This document shows, piece by piece, positions 26,460-35,883 of a stretch of DNA of 64,000 nt (position 1 is its first letter; the number at the start of each line of letters is the position of its first letter). The position numbers and the translations under genes are program-made. The stretch lies in contig CP154954.1 of NCBI GenBank assembly GCA_039621445.1, positions 54,099,775 through 54,163,774 on the forward strand, read 5' to 3'. The stretch is from Euglena gracilis (taxonomy: Eukaryota > Euglenida > Euglenophyceae > Euglenales). The notes under the pieces were generated by a model, which was not told where the DNA came from, made no database searches, and saw only the letters and a program-made list of their open reading frames with translations.

Positions 26460-28048
26460 AGGGAGAGGTCCCCCCCCTATGGCAAGGGCCCCTAAGGGTT
26501 CCCCCCAAGGCTGGCCTCGCCCAAAACCCGCGGCTACAAGGCGCCCGCCCCCAAGGGGCAAGCGCCCCACAAGGCGCTCCACTGGCCGCACGTGCACCAC
26601 ACGTCACGGTGCGGCGGCCGGGGGGCCCACAGGGCGTCCACGGGCGCCTGCGGGCCCGCGGGCCACAGGGCCACGGAGCCCCAACGGGTGCCTCGAGCCC
26701 CAAAAGCCTTCATTTCAGTGCTTCAAGACTTTTTGAGCTCTTCAAGTATTCGATTTCTTTTTAATTTACGGCATTGAGCGGGCCGCGGGCAACGGTGGCC
26801 CCGGGCGAGGGGCGGGGGGCTGCCAATTCTCACCAATTTTTGAAGGTCACCCTTCTTCGGCCCACCATACCCGGGGGGGGGGGGGGGCGCCTGCTTATTT
26901 TCCACAAATTTTTGAAACTTTCACCCTGGCGGCCAAGTTTCAAGTTAACCCCATCGGGGGAGGGGGAGGCAAGGGCCGACCCCCCTACACGCCGGAGAGA
27001 GCGGGGGGGCACCCCCCCCCCCCTCAAGAGGACGGGCCCCGGCCAAGACGGCTCGGCCCACAAGGCCGGGGGAGGGGGAGCCCACTCTTCACAGGCCCCA
27101 GGCGCCTCCCTGGCGCCCACTCCAGCACACACCCCTCCAAGCCCCCGGGGGCCTTTGGCCCCGGGGTACCGGGCAAGGCGGGATGGCACTTCGAGGGTTG
27201 GCCCTAGCTTCAAAGTTTTCATTTTCCACGTAAAGGATTTGCCAGCACGCACCACGGGCCAAGCGGTCTTGGGGGAGAGGGACCCCAGTTTCACATTGGC
27301 ATCCCCATGTCGATTGTTTCGAGGGGGGCGGTCCGCCACTACCCATGGGTCAAGGGGGCTCACGGGATCGGAGGGGGAGCGGAAGTGACCCAAGCGGTGC
27401 CTCCCCGGAGCGCAAGCCTGGAGGCGCCCATTCCCTTGCCCCTTCTTGTACCCCCTCTCCAACGGCACACGCCGCACACAGCACGTGGCTCCACCGCTTC
27501 ATTCGTTTCAACAAAAAAATACAAAATTTTCGGAGGTGGGAACGCCAAAAGGGTGGGGGGGTGGCACCTCGGACGGGCAAAGAGTCGAAAAAAAATTGCA
27601 CGACAATTTTTTTGAGGAGGGGAGTGTGCGCGGTCCGAGGGTGCACGCCCCAAGGAGGGGTCCCAAGGCGGCCCAAAGGGGGCACGAAGGGCCGCGAGGG
27701 GGCTCCAAGGCCCCCAAGGGCCCTTTGAGGCACCCCTGGCCCCCAAGGTGCCACACAGCCCTTTTGACAAAGCTAAAGGGTAGGTAAAGGAGGGGGCAGG
27801 TTGAGAGGGCCAACAGGCAACCCCCAAGGGATGCGCAAGCCCTGCTGGGCTTTGTGCAAGCAAGCGAACCCCCGTGGTTGGCGCTCAGATGGCGCATACC
27901 ATTAATAATTGCGCAGAGTATACCAAGTTGCCCCCCCCCCCAGCTGTAGCCCCCAAATTGTACATTTTCTCCGCAGGGATCTGTTCACACTCTGTTCTTT
28001 GTTTGGCATTTACTTGTGTTTTTGCATTTGCCAAACAACAAACAATCT
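26460..28048 (+). mobile_element. Degraded 3' end of a B-family element
   Basis: Bases from about 26500 match the 3' noncoding region of B from about 21060, with the minisatellite reduced to one or two units. The polypurine tract is at 27614-27624, followed by a truncated LTR from 27625. Many indels show it is much older than B. It ends abruptly at about 28048 against DIRS sequence. Confidence 0.8.
27625..28048 (+). repeat. Truncated LTR of B family
   Basis: It starts TGTGCGCGGTCC like the B LTRs. It matches them to about the CAACAAACAATC motif (22990 in B) and then breaks off, lacking the gag-coding end. Confidence 0.85.
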
Positions 28049-28625
28049 TCTTTTGGCCCAAGTTTTTACCATAAACTTCTGAAAGGCCAAATTTTTTACC
28101 ATAAACAAACTCGTGCCCCTCTTTTGGACTGGGCGCCCCAAGTCTCAGGGGATACCTCATGCTGGGTCAAAAAATCTTTTGTGATTGAATCAATGGTGTC
28201 TGCACACACACAATTCATTACCGTCCCCGGGGGGACCACTCCATTTTTTTTAAAAAACCAATCAGTCGCTCGTTGTCGGAAAACCAGCTAGTCACTACTC
28301 CCCCGGGGGGGGGGTCGGCCACTCAGAAGAACGGCCACTTTCCAGTCACTTTAGGCAAAAAAAAAGTTTTCCGGCGCCTTCGGCGCCGGGGTCACTCAAG
28401 CCACTTTTGCCCACTCCTGGCCGACCCCCCCCCGGGGGGTTCCGGGCCAAAAGTTAGTCAGTCACTCGGTCACCCACCCCCCGGGGGGGGGTCGGCCAGT
28501 GCTTAAAAAATTGACTGGTCTGAACTTGTGGCTTCAAAGGAGATTTTAATGGATTTTTAAACGGGACCCCCAGGCGTAACGTGTGGCAGCCACATGCGAA
28601 ATCATTAAATGAAAAAGGACCGGTT
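28049..28625 (-). pseudogene. Older DIRS copy, tyrosine recombinase part (continues at 33172)
   Basis: Bases 28060-28206 and 28519-28625 match the recombinase region of the intact DIRS element (about 29131-29385) on the minus strand. A small element (28207-28518) splits it. The match resumes at 33172 on the far side of the intact element (GGGGGTATGGAC against 29391-29402), so the intact element is inserted here. Confidence 0.75.
28207..28518. mobile_element. Small hAT-like element in the old DIRS copy
   Basis: A 312-bp G/C-tract-rich insert interrupts recombinase homology. Imperfect 8-bp flanks TCTGCACA and TCTGAACT fit the uninterrupted target TCTGCACT in the intact copy. It carries a CGGCGCCTTCGGCGCCG hairpin. 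Ends start CACACAATT, like the element at 41291. Confidence 0.6.
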
Positions 28626-28690
28626 TCGTACTCCCTCGAGGAAAACCGACCAGGGAGGAAGGGACACCGAGGGCGAAGCACAAAGACCTT

Positions 28691-28767
28691 GTGAGGCCAT
28701 GCCTTGCTCGCCGGCGGTGTTGTTTGGATTGTTTGCTGCGTTGGGTTAGGAGTCCCTGCTTAGTGCC
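28691..28767 (-). repeat. DIRS inverted terminal repeat (right)
   Basis: It is the exact reverse complement of 33066-33142 over 77 bp by eye. The outer sequence (28626-28690) differs from that of the left repeat, as expected for DIRS. Confidence 0.9.
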
Positions 28768-28914
28768 GCCTCGCCGGAGTTGGCTGACGATGCTGCTCCG
28801 ACTTGAGGACGTGGCTTCTTGCCCCTGGGGGGTCCCCCCCTCTGCCCCCCCTGGCCCCCACTGTCTGACCGAGGGGTTTTGAGGACAAATTTTCTTTTAC
28901 AGGTGGGGGGGGTT

Positions 28915-29024
28915 GGCTCACAAGGTCTTTGTGATTCGCCCTCGGTGCCCCTTCCTCCCTTGGCGGTTTTCCTCGAGGGAGTACGAGACACCGCGGGCAC
29001 CGCACTTTGCCCTTGTGAGGCCAG
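28915..29024 (-). repeat. DIRS internal complementary region
   Basis: 28915-28990 is complementary to the right end (28626-28697). 28988-29024 is complementary to the left end (33135-33171). The junction at GTACGAGACACC marks the predicted circle junction. Confidence 0.88.
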
Positions 29025-29036
29025 AGTGCACTGAAA

Positions 29037-32000
29037 TTAGGGGGGCCAGGGCATTTTCCAGGGCACCTTGGGCACCAAGTCGTTGATAGTAGGCTGCAAA
29101 AGCCTCCACCCCCCCCTCCACTTGCCAATTTCACAAACTTCTTGGGCAGAAAGGCCCAATTTTTTCAGTAAACCAACTCCTGCCCCTCTGGTGGAGTGGG
29201 CCCCCCACACCTGGGGAGTCACCCCATGTTTGGCCAAAAAATCTTTTGTGATAGAAGCAACAGTGTCTGCACTTATGGCTCTGAAGGGGGGTTTTAATGA
29301 AATTAGGAGGGGGCCCCCAGGTCTGACGAATGAACGTGTGGCAGCCACATAACACATCATTAAATGGAATGGGCTTATTTGGGGACACTGGGGTATGGAC
29401 ACAACCCTCTCCCACTTGTGAAATGTTTGCCCTTTACGCTTAATTTTGATGTAGGGTGCCCTACCCAACACACTGGTGGTTCGTTTGACTTGTGCCAAGT
29501 CAGAGGATCGATATAAACAGAGAATTCGTGAGCAAAAAATCAGCTGGGTACGCAATGTACAAATATCAGTGGGCATAGGGGTCTTGGCCAGCCCCAGGAG
29601 GATTGGGAGGGGATCCCAAAATGCCCCATACTTCTCCAGATTTTGGTTCCAAAGCCTCTTGTAGGGGGTTAACAGGGTGTGGAATCTCAGTCCACCAAAC
29701 CCAGGAATCAAAAGCATTGCACTGTATGCATTACGGGCTTGGGCCTTTGAAAATTGGAATAATTGTATTAAAGCGTCAGCCACTTGGTCAGTGGTGGCTT
29801 CAGGGGGGGGCACCCCCATGTGTTCCAAAATTACCCACAGAAGTGCAAAAGCACTCTGATAACGTTTTAAACTGGGGTTTCTCCCCAGGAAATCTTCAAT
29901 GGTTTTAACCTGAATTTGTTTCCCCTCCAAAATTTGCCTGAGCAAATCATGCAAAGTAGGGGCCACCTGGGGGGTGGCATTTGTTCCCCCCTGCAATTGG
30001 TGAACATACCCCTGTAGGGGGTGATTTTCAGGCAGGGGGTCCCTGGCACTTTCATTTTTATTAATTGGGGCCACCATGTGGCTGAATCCCAGTAGGGGGT
30101 GACCATCAAAACTTTGGTCTGGGGAAACATTTTCAATCTGGGCAGAAATTTTTGGATTATTGACCAGGGGGGGTTTGCATAAAGATCCCCCATGTTGTCC
30201 AGTGGACATTGTAGTGCATTTACTGCTGTGGCCTCCCAATGGGGCCACCTGGCCACAAAATTGGGCAGTTTTTTGTTGCCTGGGGAGGCAAATAAATCTG
30301 TTTCCAGATTTATGAAATTTTGGAATTGCTGTCTTAACCATTGAAAAAGTTGGGGGTCTAAAGAATAATCCCCCCTGTCCATTTCCCATCTGCTTATGGG
30401 GTCTGCTAGGCATTCCTTTGAAGGCACCCAGTTGACTTGGAGGTTTACTTGGTGCTCCATGCACCATTTGAAAAATGGTCTTAGCATTTTGTTGAAGGGG
30501 TCTTTTCTGCCCCCACCTTTTGTTAGGTAATAGTAGATTACCTGGTTGTCCACAGACAAAGAAACTGTTTCTCCAGGTTTGCTCAAACTTTTCACAGTGT
30601 TTATTGCTGCACTGAGCTCCTTTACATTGATGTGTAAAATGGAGTCTTTTCTCCAAAATTCCTGCACAATTTCTCCTGTGTGGATGTCCAGCCCCCCCCA
30701 GGCATGGGTGCTGCTGTCTGAGTGCAACTCTCTGGTTGCATTTTGGGGGAAGGGTCTGCCCCCCCAGGTGTCCAATAGAGTTTTTATTTCCCTTAATTGG
30801 GCCTTGATTTCCTGGGAAATGGGGTGTTTTGAGTCCCAGGGGGCTGTGGACTTTGCCACCAAAAAATTTGCCAGGGTGTCTGTAAAAGCCCTTAAAAAGG
30901 GCAGGGCCATTAGATTGCATCTTATTTGACCCAAAATGGCAGCCAACTGCCTTTTTGACATGTAATCTTTTTTCACGATTTTTCCCAGCTCCTTTTTTAT
31001 AGTTTTGACTTTCTGGGGGGGCACTTGTAGCTTTCCTTCCTGGAAGTTCAGTTGAAAACCCAGGTGGGTTACCACTTGGGTGGGCTGCAGGGTAGACTTT
31101 TTCACATTGATTTTGAACCCAGAATCCAGCAAATCTTTGACAACTCTGTTCAGGTGACTTTGCAAAATGTTTTGGGTGGGGGCCACCAGTAAAATGTCGT
31201 CCAGGTAAATAAAGACCTGGATGCCCCTTTTTCTCCACAGTTTTTCGAATGTCTTCATTACTGACATGAAAATTTGGGGCATTACATTTAGCCCAAAACA
31301 GCCTGTTTGAAATTCCCAGGTCTGCTCCCCTACCTGATGCCTTAAAAATGGCCTTAGGCCAGGACTTAATGGAATATGGAAATAGGCATCCTTTAGGTCT
31401 ATTTTTGCTGCCCAGTGGCCTTTTTCCAAAACTGGGAAAATGTGCTGGATATGATCCAGCTTGAAAGGTTTTACTTGAAACTGCTGATTTATTTCTCTGC
31501 AGTCGCTGATCATTCTCCATTTTGTTGTTCCCCCCTCTGGTTTCGAAATTAGAAACCATGGGATTAAATGCTGGGATTCTGAATCCCAAACTCGTTTTAT
31601 TGACCCAGTTTTTTCGTAATCCAGCAGAATTTTTTCTGCCTGGTTCAGGTCCAGATTGGCCCTGGGTTTTGGGTGTGTGGACAATTTTGGGGGATTTACC
31701 CAGGGGGGTTGAATTCCATTTTTGATTAATTGACATGTTGCTGGGGGGGCATTTTTTGACCACCATTTTAGACTTTTCTGAAGTCTCTGGTACAGGGGGG
31801 TATCTCCCCATTTTTCCTCCATGGAATTTATTTCCTGAATCAGATGATGGTTTAGGGGCTGGGTGGGGGGTGTTGGACATTTCACAGCCCCTATAGCCCC
31901 TAGGGCTTGAGCCCTTGGAAAAAGCAAATGTTCCTGGGGGGGTGTGCATGCACTCTCCTCTCTTCTCACTCTCTCTCTGGAGCATCTTGTTGTTGGAATA

Positions 32001-32888
32001 CATACCATAGGGCTTACTGCCCCTGTTTGGCCTATCTGGTCTGCTTGATGTTGATGGGGTTGGTAGCCATACCATAGGGGGGCCTCTGAGGGTCCCCCCT
32101 TTTTTGATTGAATAAATGCTGGTGGGGAGTCTCCCCCTTCCTGTTGCCAGCTGGCCCCTGGGGGGCAATCTTCCTCCTGGGGCTGGGCAGGGGGCTGCCC
32201 ATTTAAGTACAAAGCCCTTGCAGGGCTGACCATTAGCTTCTGGGGGGCCTGTGAAGGACCTCCCTTGTGGCTTTGTTGTAATTTCTGATCTTCTTGTTGA
32301 CTTTTCTGGCCCCAGTGGCCTTGATGATAAAGGCCCCAATGGCCTGATTCGGTTCTGGGTCGCCATGCCCATTTGAAATCTGGAGGGGTTCTTGGGGCCC
32401 CACCCTTGACCCCTGAGGGGTGATGTGAATGAGAAAGGGTGGGGGGGGTGTGTTTGACCTTTTCTGCCCCTGCCATGTCCTGTGGGGCCCTGGTGCTGGT
32501 GGCCACCTTGGCCTTTGTTCCAGCGACTTTTGATGCCGTCATGGCTGGTTGTGCCGTCATGGCCTGTGCGGTTTTGGCTGCCATAGCCCCGCTTGAATGT
32601 ATTTTGTGTTTTGAACCGATGGCCTCCATGGCCCTGGTTCCAATGGCCGTAGAGGCCAGCTGGTTGTTGTCTCTGCCCCTTGCGGGGTCTTCTGACCACT
32701 GTCTGCCAGGGTCCGTGGCCATCACTTTGGGGGGTTTGGGTGTTGGAAATTTCTGTGGGGAAATTTTCTTTTGGGGAAGGGGCAGCCACGGTTCGCCACA
32801 GTCGACCCGCGTCGTCAGGTTGTCCAGCTGCTGCTGCTGCCGCTTGACGTTCTCCAGCGCTGTGCTTCTTTGAAGTTGCATTTCTCAT
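29037..32888 (-). CDS. DIRS tyrosine recombinase ORF (open frame of 1,283 codons; recombinase in the last ~330)
   Basis: The recombinase proper spans about 30030-29037. An N-terminal SAM-like core-binding domain (TLHDLLRQILEGKQ, TIEDFLGRNPSLKRYQ) is followed by the catalytic domain. Arg I is probably in ICTLRTQ; the H-X-X-R box is GAHSTRGAG at about 29183-29203. The nucleophile region FAAYYQRLGA is in another frame after a G8 run (plus-strand C8 at 29109-29116), so a one-base slip there cuts off the active Tyr. Upstream, this frame stays open through the whole RT region. The first 330 codons (PWQTVVRRPRKG, then Gly/His/Arg-rich) may be Gag-like, while the middle is a shadow of RT. The enzyme would insert the circular DNA form. 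Confidence 0.75.
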   Translation of the reverse strand: MRNATSKKHSAGERQAAAAAAGQPDDAGRLWRTVAAPSPKENFPTEISNTQTPQSDGHGPWQTVVRRPRKGQRQQPAGLYGHWNQGHGGHRFKTQNTFKRGYGSQNRTGHDGTTSHDGIKSRWNKGQGGHQHQGPTGHGRGRKGQTHPPHPFSFTSPLRGQGWGPKNPSRFQMGMATQNRIRPLGPLSSRPLGPEKSTRRSEITTKPQGRSFTGPPEANGQPCKGFVLKWAAPCPAPGGRLPPRGQLATGRGRLPTSIYSIKKGGTLRGPPMVWLPTPSTSSRPDRPNRGSKPYGMYSNNKMLQRESEKRGECMHTPPGTFAFSKGSSPRGYRGCEMSNTPHPAPKPSSDSGNKFHGGKMGRYPPVPETSEKSKMVVKKCPPSNMSINQKWNSTPLGKSPKIVHTPKTQGQSGPEPGRKNSAGLRKNWVNKTSLGFRIPAFNPMVSNFETRGGNNKMENDQRLQRNKSAVSSKTFQAGSYPAHFPSFGKRPLGSKNRPKGCLFPYSIKSWPKAIFKASGRGADLGISNRLFWAKCNAPNFHVSNEDIRKTVEKKGHPGLYLPGRHFTGGPHPKHFAKSPEQSCQRFAGFWVQNQCEKVYPAAHPSGNPPGFSTELPGRKATSAPPESQNYKKGAGKNREKRLHVKKAVGCHFGSNKMQSNGPALFKGFYRHPGKFFGGKVHSPLGLKTPHFPGNQGPIKGNKNSIGHLGGQTLPPKCNQRVALRQQHPCLGGAGHPHRRNCAGILEKRLHFTHQCKGAQCSNKHCEKFEQTWRNSFFVCGQPGNLLLPNKRWGQKRPLQQNAKTIFQMVHGAPSKPPSQLGAFKGMPSRPHKQMGNGQGGLFFRPPTFSMVKTAIPKFHKSGNRFICLPRQQKTAQFCGQVAPLGGHSSKCTTMSTGQHGGSLCKPPLVNNPKISAQIENVSPDQSFDGHPLLGFSHMVAPINKNESARDPLPENHPLQGYVHQLQGGTNATPQVAPTLHDLLRQILEGKQIQVKTIEDFLGRNPSLKRYQSAFALLWVILEHMGVPPPEATTDQVADALIQLFQFSKAQARNAYSAMLLIPGFGGLRFHTLLTPYKRLWNQNLEKYGAFWDPLPILLGLAKTPMPTDICTLRTQLIFCSRILCLYRSSDLAQVKRTTSVLGRAPYIKIKRKGQTFHKWERVVSIPQCPQISPFHLMMCYVAATRSFVRPGGPLLISLKPPFRAISADTVASITKDFLAKHGVTPQVWGAHSTRGAGVGLLKKLGLSAQEVCEIGKWRGGWRLLQPTINDLVPKVPWKMPWPP
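29867..32881 (-). CDS. DIRS RT / RNase H / Dam-like polyprotein
   Basis: An ATG at 32881 opens 1,004 residues. The first about 330 are Gln/Pro/Gly/Lys-rich with no domain. RT follows: HLIPWFLISKPEGGTTKW, DLKDAYFHIPL, GLNVMPQIFMSVM and the active site YLDD at 31196-31207. RNase H has ELHSDSSTHAWGG, ELSAAINTV and SVDNQVIYYYLT, ending LADPISRWEMDRGD. A Dam-like C-terminal domain has ETDLFASPGNKKLPNFV, LYANPPWSII and VTPYWDSATWWPQL. The last about 160 bases overlap the start of the recombinase domain in another frame. This gene order is that of DIRS elements. The enzyme copies the element RNA into DNA; the role of the Dam-like part is not established. Confidence 0.88.
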   Translation of the reverse strand: MQLQRSTALENVKRQQQQLDNLTTRVDCGEPWLPLPQKKISPQKFPTPKPPKVMATDPGRQWSEDPARGRDNNQLASTAIGTRAMEAIGSKHKIHSSGAMAAKTAQAMTAQPAMTASKVAGTKAKVATSTRAPQDMAGAEKVKHTPPTLSHSHHPSGVKGGAPRTPPDFKWAWRPRTESGHWGLYHQGHWGQKSQQEDQKLQQSHKGGPSQAPQKLMVSPARALYLNGQPPAQPQEEDCPPGASWQQEGGDSPPAFIQSKKGGPSEAPLWYGYQPHQHQADQIGQTGAVSPMVCIPTTRCSRERVRREESACTPPQEHLLFPRAQALGAIGAVKCPTPPTQPLNHHLIQEINSMEEKWGDTPLYQRLQKSLKWWSKNAPPATCQLIKNGIQPPWVNPPKLSTHPKPRANLDLNQAEKILLDYEKTGSIKRVWDSESQHLIPWFLISKPEGGTTKWRMISDCREINQQFQVKPFKLDHIQHIFPVLEKGHWAAKIDLKDAYFHIPLSPGLRPFLRHQVGEQTWEFQTGCFGLNVMPQIFMSVMKTFEKLWRKRGIQVFIYLDDILLVAPTQNILQSHLNRVVKDLLDSGFKINVKKSTLQPTQVVTHLGFQLNFQEGKLQVPPQKVKTIKKELGKIVKKDYMSKRQLAAILGQIRCNLMALPFLRAFTDTLANFLVAKSTAPWDSKHPISQEIKAQLREIKTLLDTWGGRPFPQNATRELHSDSSTHAWGGLDIHTGEIVQEFWRKDSILHINVKELSAAINTVKSLSKPGETVSLSVDNQVIYYYLTKGGGRKDPFNKMLRPFFKWCMEHQVNLQVNWVPSKECLADPISRWEMDRGDYSLDPQLFQWLRQQFQNFINLETDLFASPGNKKLPNFVARWPHWEATAVNALQCPLDNMGDLYANPPWSIIQKFLPRLKMFPQTKVLMVTPYWDSATWWPQLIKMKVPGTPCLKITPYRGMFTNCRGEQMPPPRWPLLCMICSGKFWRGNKFRLKPLKISWGETPV

Positions 32889-33065
32889 TGAACTCTTTCG
32901 AAAAATTCAGCAACTTTTGATTTGAGTTTCTGCACGAGCGTGACTTTCTGGATAATTTGAATTGATTGATTGTCTTCTTCTTTTCTCAATTGCTGAGGTA
33001 TTTGACGTTCCTTTCTTCTGGGTGTCGAAGGGCAAATTAGGAATCAGCCAACTCCGGCGAAAAAA

Positions 33066-33142
33066 GGCACTAAGCAGGGACTCCTAACCCAACGCAGCAA
33101 ACAATCCAAACAACACCGCCGGCGAGCAAGGCATGGCCTCAC
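33066..33142 (-). repeat. DIRS inverted terminal repeat (left)
   Basis: Partner of 28691-28767. It lies about 180 bases upstream of the ORF starts on the minus strand, so it probably contains the promoter; no certain TATA box is seen. Confidence 0.9.
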
Positions 33143-33171
33143 AAGGGCAAAGTGCGGAGCCCGAGGTGTCT

Positions 33172-33600
33172 GAGAATACTGGGGGTATGGACAAAACCCT
33201 CTTCCACTTCAGCGTCCCCAGGAAAAACCGCGACCAAAGACGGCGGGACCCCCGGGCAAAACAAAAGCAGGTGCCTCACGGGACCTCAAAAGTGAAAATT
33301 AGACCTCAAAAATGACAAGACCCCCCTTGCTCCGCACTTTGGCTCGATGTGACCTGTTTTGTCTGGCCGGATATTGTTCCCAACACAAAAAGCTTTGGAA
33401 CCAACATTTTGGGACATACAGGGCTTTCTGGGATCCCCTCGCAATCCTCCTGGTCCAAGTCCCCTTTCCATGTGATATTTACACATTGCGTACACAAAAA
33501 AAAAACTCATTTTTGATCACCCCTGTTGATAGAGATCTTCAGATTTGACACGGGTGAAGCGAACCGCAAGTTTTTTTTTGGGTATGGCCATACCCCAAAA
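33172..33600. pseudogene. DIRS scraps flanking the intact element
   Basis: 33172-33240 continues the older minus-strand recombinase copy from 28625. From about 33360 a plus-strand recombinase scrap follows (KLWNQHFGTYRAFWDPLAILL, CDIYTLRTQ), ending near 33600. Both are riddled with indels. Confidence 0.65.
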
Positions 33601-35883
33601 AAGGGACACAGATGGGGAAGCAAATGGAAGCCAAAAAAACTGTTTGTAAATCTGGAATTCCCAAAACTGCATTGCAACAGGTCTCTGCAGAATTTCTTTT
33701 TCAAGCACTTCTCCCCCAAAAAACTCCGAAAAAGATTTCTGTTTCTGATTTCTGTTACTTTTAAGAGGAAAATTGCAAAAAGAACCCACTAAAATTAAAA
33801 AAAAAGTTGAAACTTCATTAATAACTAAAATGCAAAAAAATATTCGTACCAATTCAAGAAATGAGCACAGGGTTAGCTGAAATCTGTGGTGAATTGTCTG
33901 CCATTGTTCTCCAGACAGAGTTTCGATTGTGGTCGGTGCTTATGAAGCACACTGACATACTGTTTCTTTGGATTGCGGAGTCCGGTGTACACCACAACCG
34001 GATGCTGCTCCTTCCACTGAATTCACAACAAGGCGGTACGGGAGCTGGTGCGATATGGTATCCCCCCCAAATAATGCTCCCCTGGGGTATTATTTTTTCG
34101 CCCGAAATCCCGGCCTGGGGGGTGGTATTATTTGGGGGGGGGGGTGATAGCACCGCAAAAATTTCGAAAATTTTCAAAGTCCCAAAAGACCCAAAATGGC
34201 GCCCCAAACCCCCTTTGGGGTCATTTTTTTTAATTTCTCATGAAATTTTGCACTTTTGGAGGCCAGATGATCCAGAAAAAATCGATTTCCCCTGTGAATT
34301 GTTGTCAGAGATTGAGGTTTTAACCAACGTTTTCAGGCCATTTTCAGGTCGGCCCGAAATTGGGGGGGGTATTAACTTGGTTGCCGAAGTCGAACCCCAA
34401 GGGGGGGGGTATTTTTTGGAGGGTGTTATTTGGGGGGAGGGTTTATCTATGGTGCCATTAACCACATAGATGGAGTATGAATTCCATACATTGGAATTTC
34501 GCGGGCATGCTTTTTTTAAGGCGCCTCAAAGAACCCTAAAAACACCTTTGTAAATGTAACTTGAAAACATATTCTTTCCAAATAAACCCCCCCAAAAATA
34601 AGACCCCCCCAAAAATAAGACCCCCCCCAAAAATAAGACCCCCCCTGGGCCGATCGAGCAAAAATCCAAAAATAAGACCCCCCCCATAAATAAGACCCCC
34701 CTTGACGGCGCGAAGCGCCGGGGACGGTGAATTTTTCCCCTGAAAAATTACCAAAAACCCCAATTTCATGCACAAAAATGATGAAATTTCAAAAAATTTC
34801 AGATTTTTGAAGTGGAAAAAAAAGGGTAAGTGTCAGGTTACACCAATTTACACATGGCGCGAAGCGCCGAAGGAAAAAATTTAGCACTCTCGGGAACCTG
34901 AAAAATGGTGTTTTTTTCGGGCCCGGGTCGGTCAAGAAAAAATCCAAAAATAAGACCCCCCCCAAAAATAAGACCCCCCCTGGAGGCTTCCAGCAACGGA
35001 CCCAAAAATAAGACCCGGGTCTTATTTTTGGGGGGGGGTTATGCCTTAAAAAAACTTACAAGATATCTGAAAAAAGCAAAACACCTTTGGGGGACAAATG
35101 ATTTCTGGCATCAGGTCCAACCCAAAACTCAAAAAAATGGGTTTTGTTTTTACTTTGGGATCTTCAACTTGGTTTGATAGCCCTTTTATCGCCTTGAAAA
35201 ACCTTGAAAAATTTTGCTTTGAAAAAAAATGCCTGTCCGCAGCTCAGAGGTTGTGATGATGGTGCTGTTTCAATGGAAAAAAAAAGTTAAAAAGAAGTAA
35301 AGAAAAACAAGCATTTGACAGGATTGGGCTCATCACTTGGCCCAGTAAAAAAAGGTAAACTTCAGGGGGCCAAGTTTGCATGTTAAGAAGTGGGGGGGGG
35401 GGCAAGCGCGGGGGGGGGGGAGGTAAACCCCCCTCCCCAAATAACCTGGCGGGGTGCCACGTTATTGGAACCATCTTTTTGGCCTTCCCCCCTGCCAGGC
35501 TATTTGGGCCTTTTTTTTCAGCGTCGTAAAACGCTTTTGCCTTAAAATGGGAGTGCTAAAATGGGGAAGCCACTGGAGCCGTCTTTTTTGCCTAGCTCCC
35601 CGCCAAATTACTCGGCCACTGCCTGCCAGGTTATTTGAGCGGGGGGTTTATACGCACCCGCCCCACGCAGCAGTGCCACGGCGCACCGCACAAAAATTGA
35701 GGTCAGTCTTGTGAGAGCAAATTTTGAGGTCCTGACTCGCCCAAATGCTCGAGTTGTTCCATGCTGACTGCTGCTGGGCCTCTTTTAAACAGGAGAGGAA
35801 ATCGGACGAGAACTTTTAAAGACCCCTCAGCCGGCCGACCGAAAAAAAATGGTGCTGGTTGAAAAACAGAGCTGGCTCGTCCC
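33601..35883. other. Intergenic, AT-richer; two C/G-tract inverted-repeat elements
   Basis: No gene seen. About 34053-34446 is bounded by CCCCCCCAAATAATG and its approximate inverse, with TATGGT on both sides. About 34581-35043 starts AATAAACCCCCCCAAAAATAAGACC and ends with the inverse; it carries repeated AAAAATAAGACCCCCC blocks and two GGCGCGAAGCGCC hairpins. From 35044 to 35883 I see only G-tract and AT-rich sequence. Confidence 0.5.

Larger units (their letters stand above)
28626..33171 (-). mobile_element. Structurally complete DIRS-type tyrosine-recombinase retrotransposon
   Basis: The element is 4.5 kb with perfect 77-bp inverted repeats (28691-28767 and 33066-33142). An internal complementary region lies at 28915-29024; its two halves are the complements of the right outer end (28626-28697) and the left outer end (33135-33171). 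This is the diagnostic DIRS layout, in which the region templates end joining to a circle. Coding capacity is RT/RNase H/Dam-like and an overlapping tyrosine recombinase. Flanking sequence is an older DIRS copy, continuous across the insertion, with no target duplication. Confidence 0.92.
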
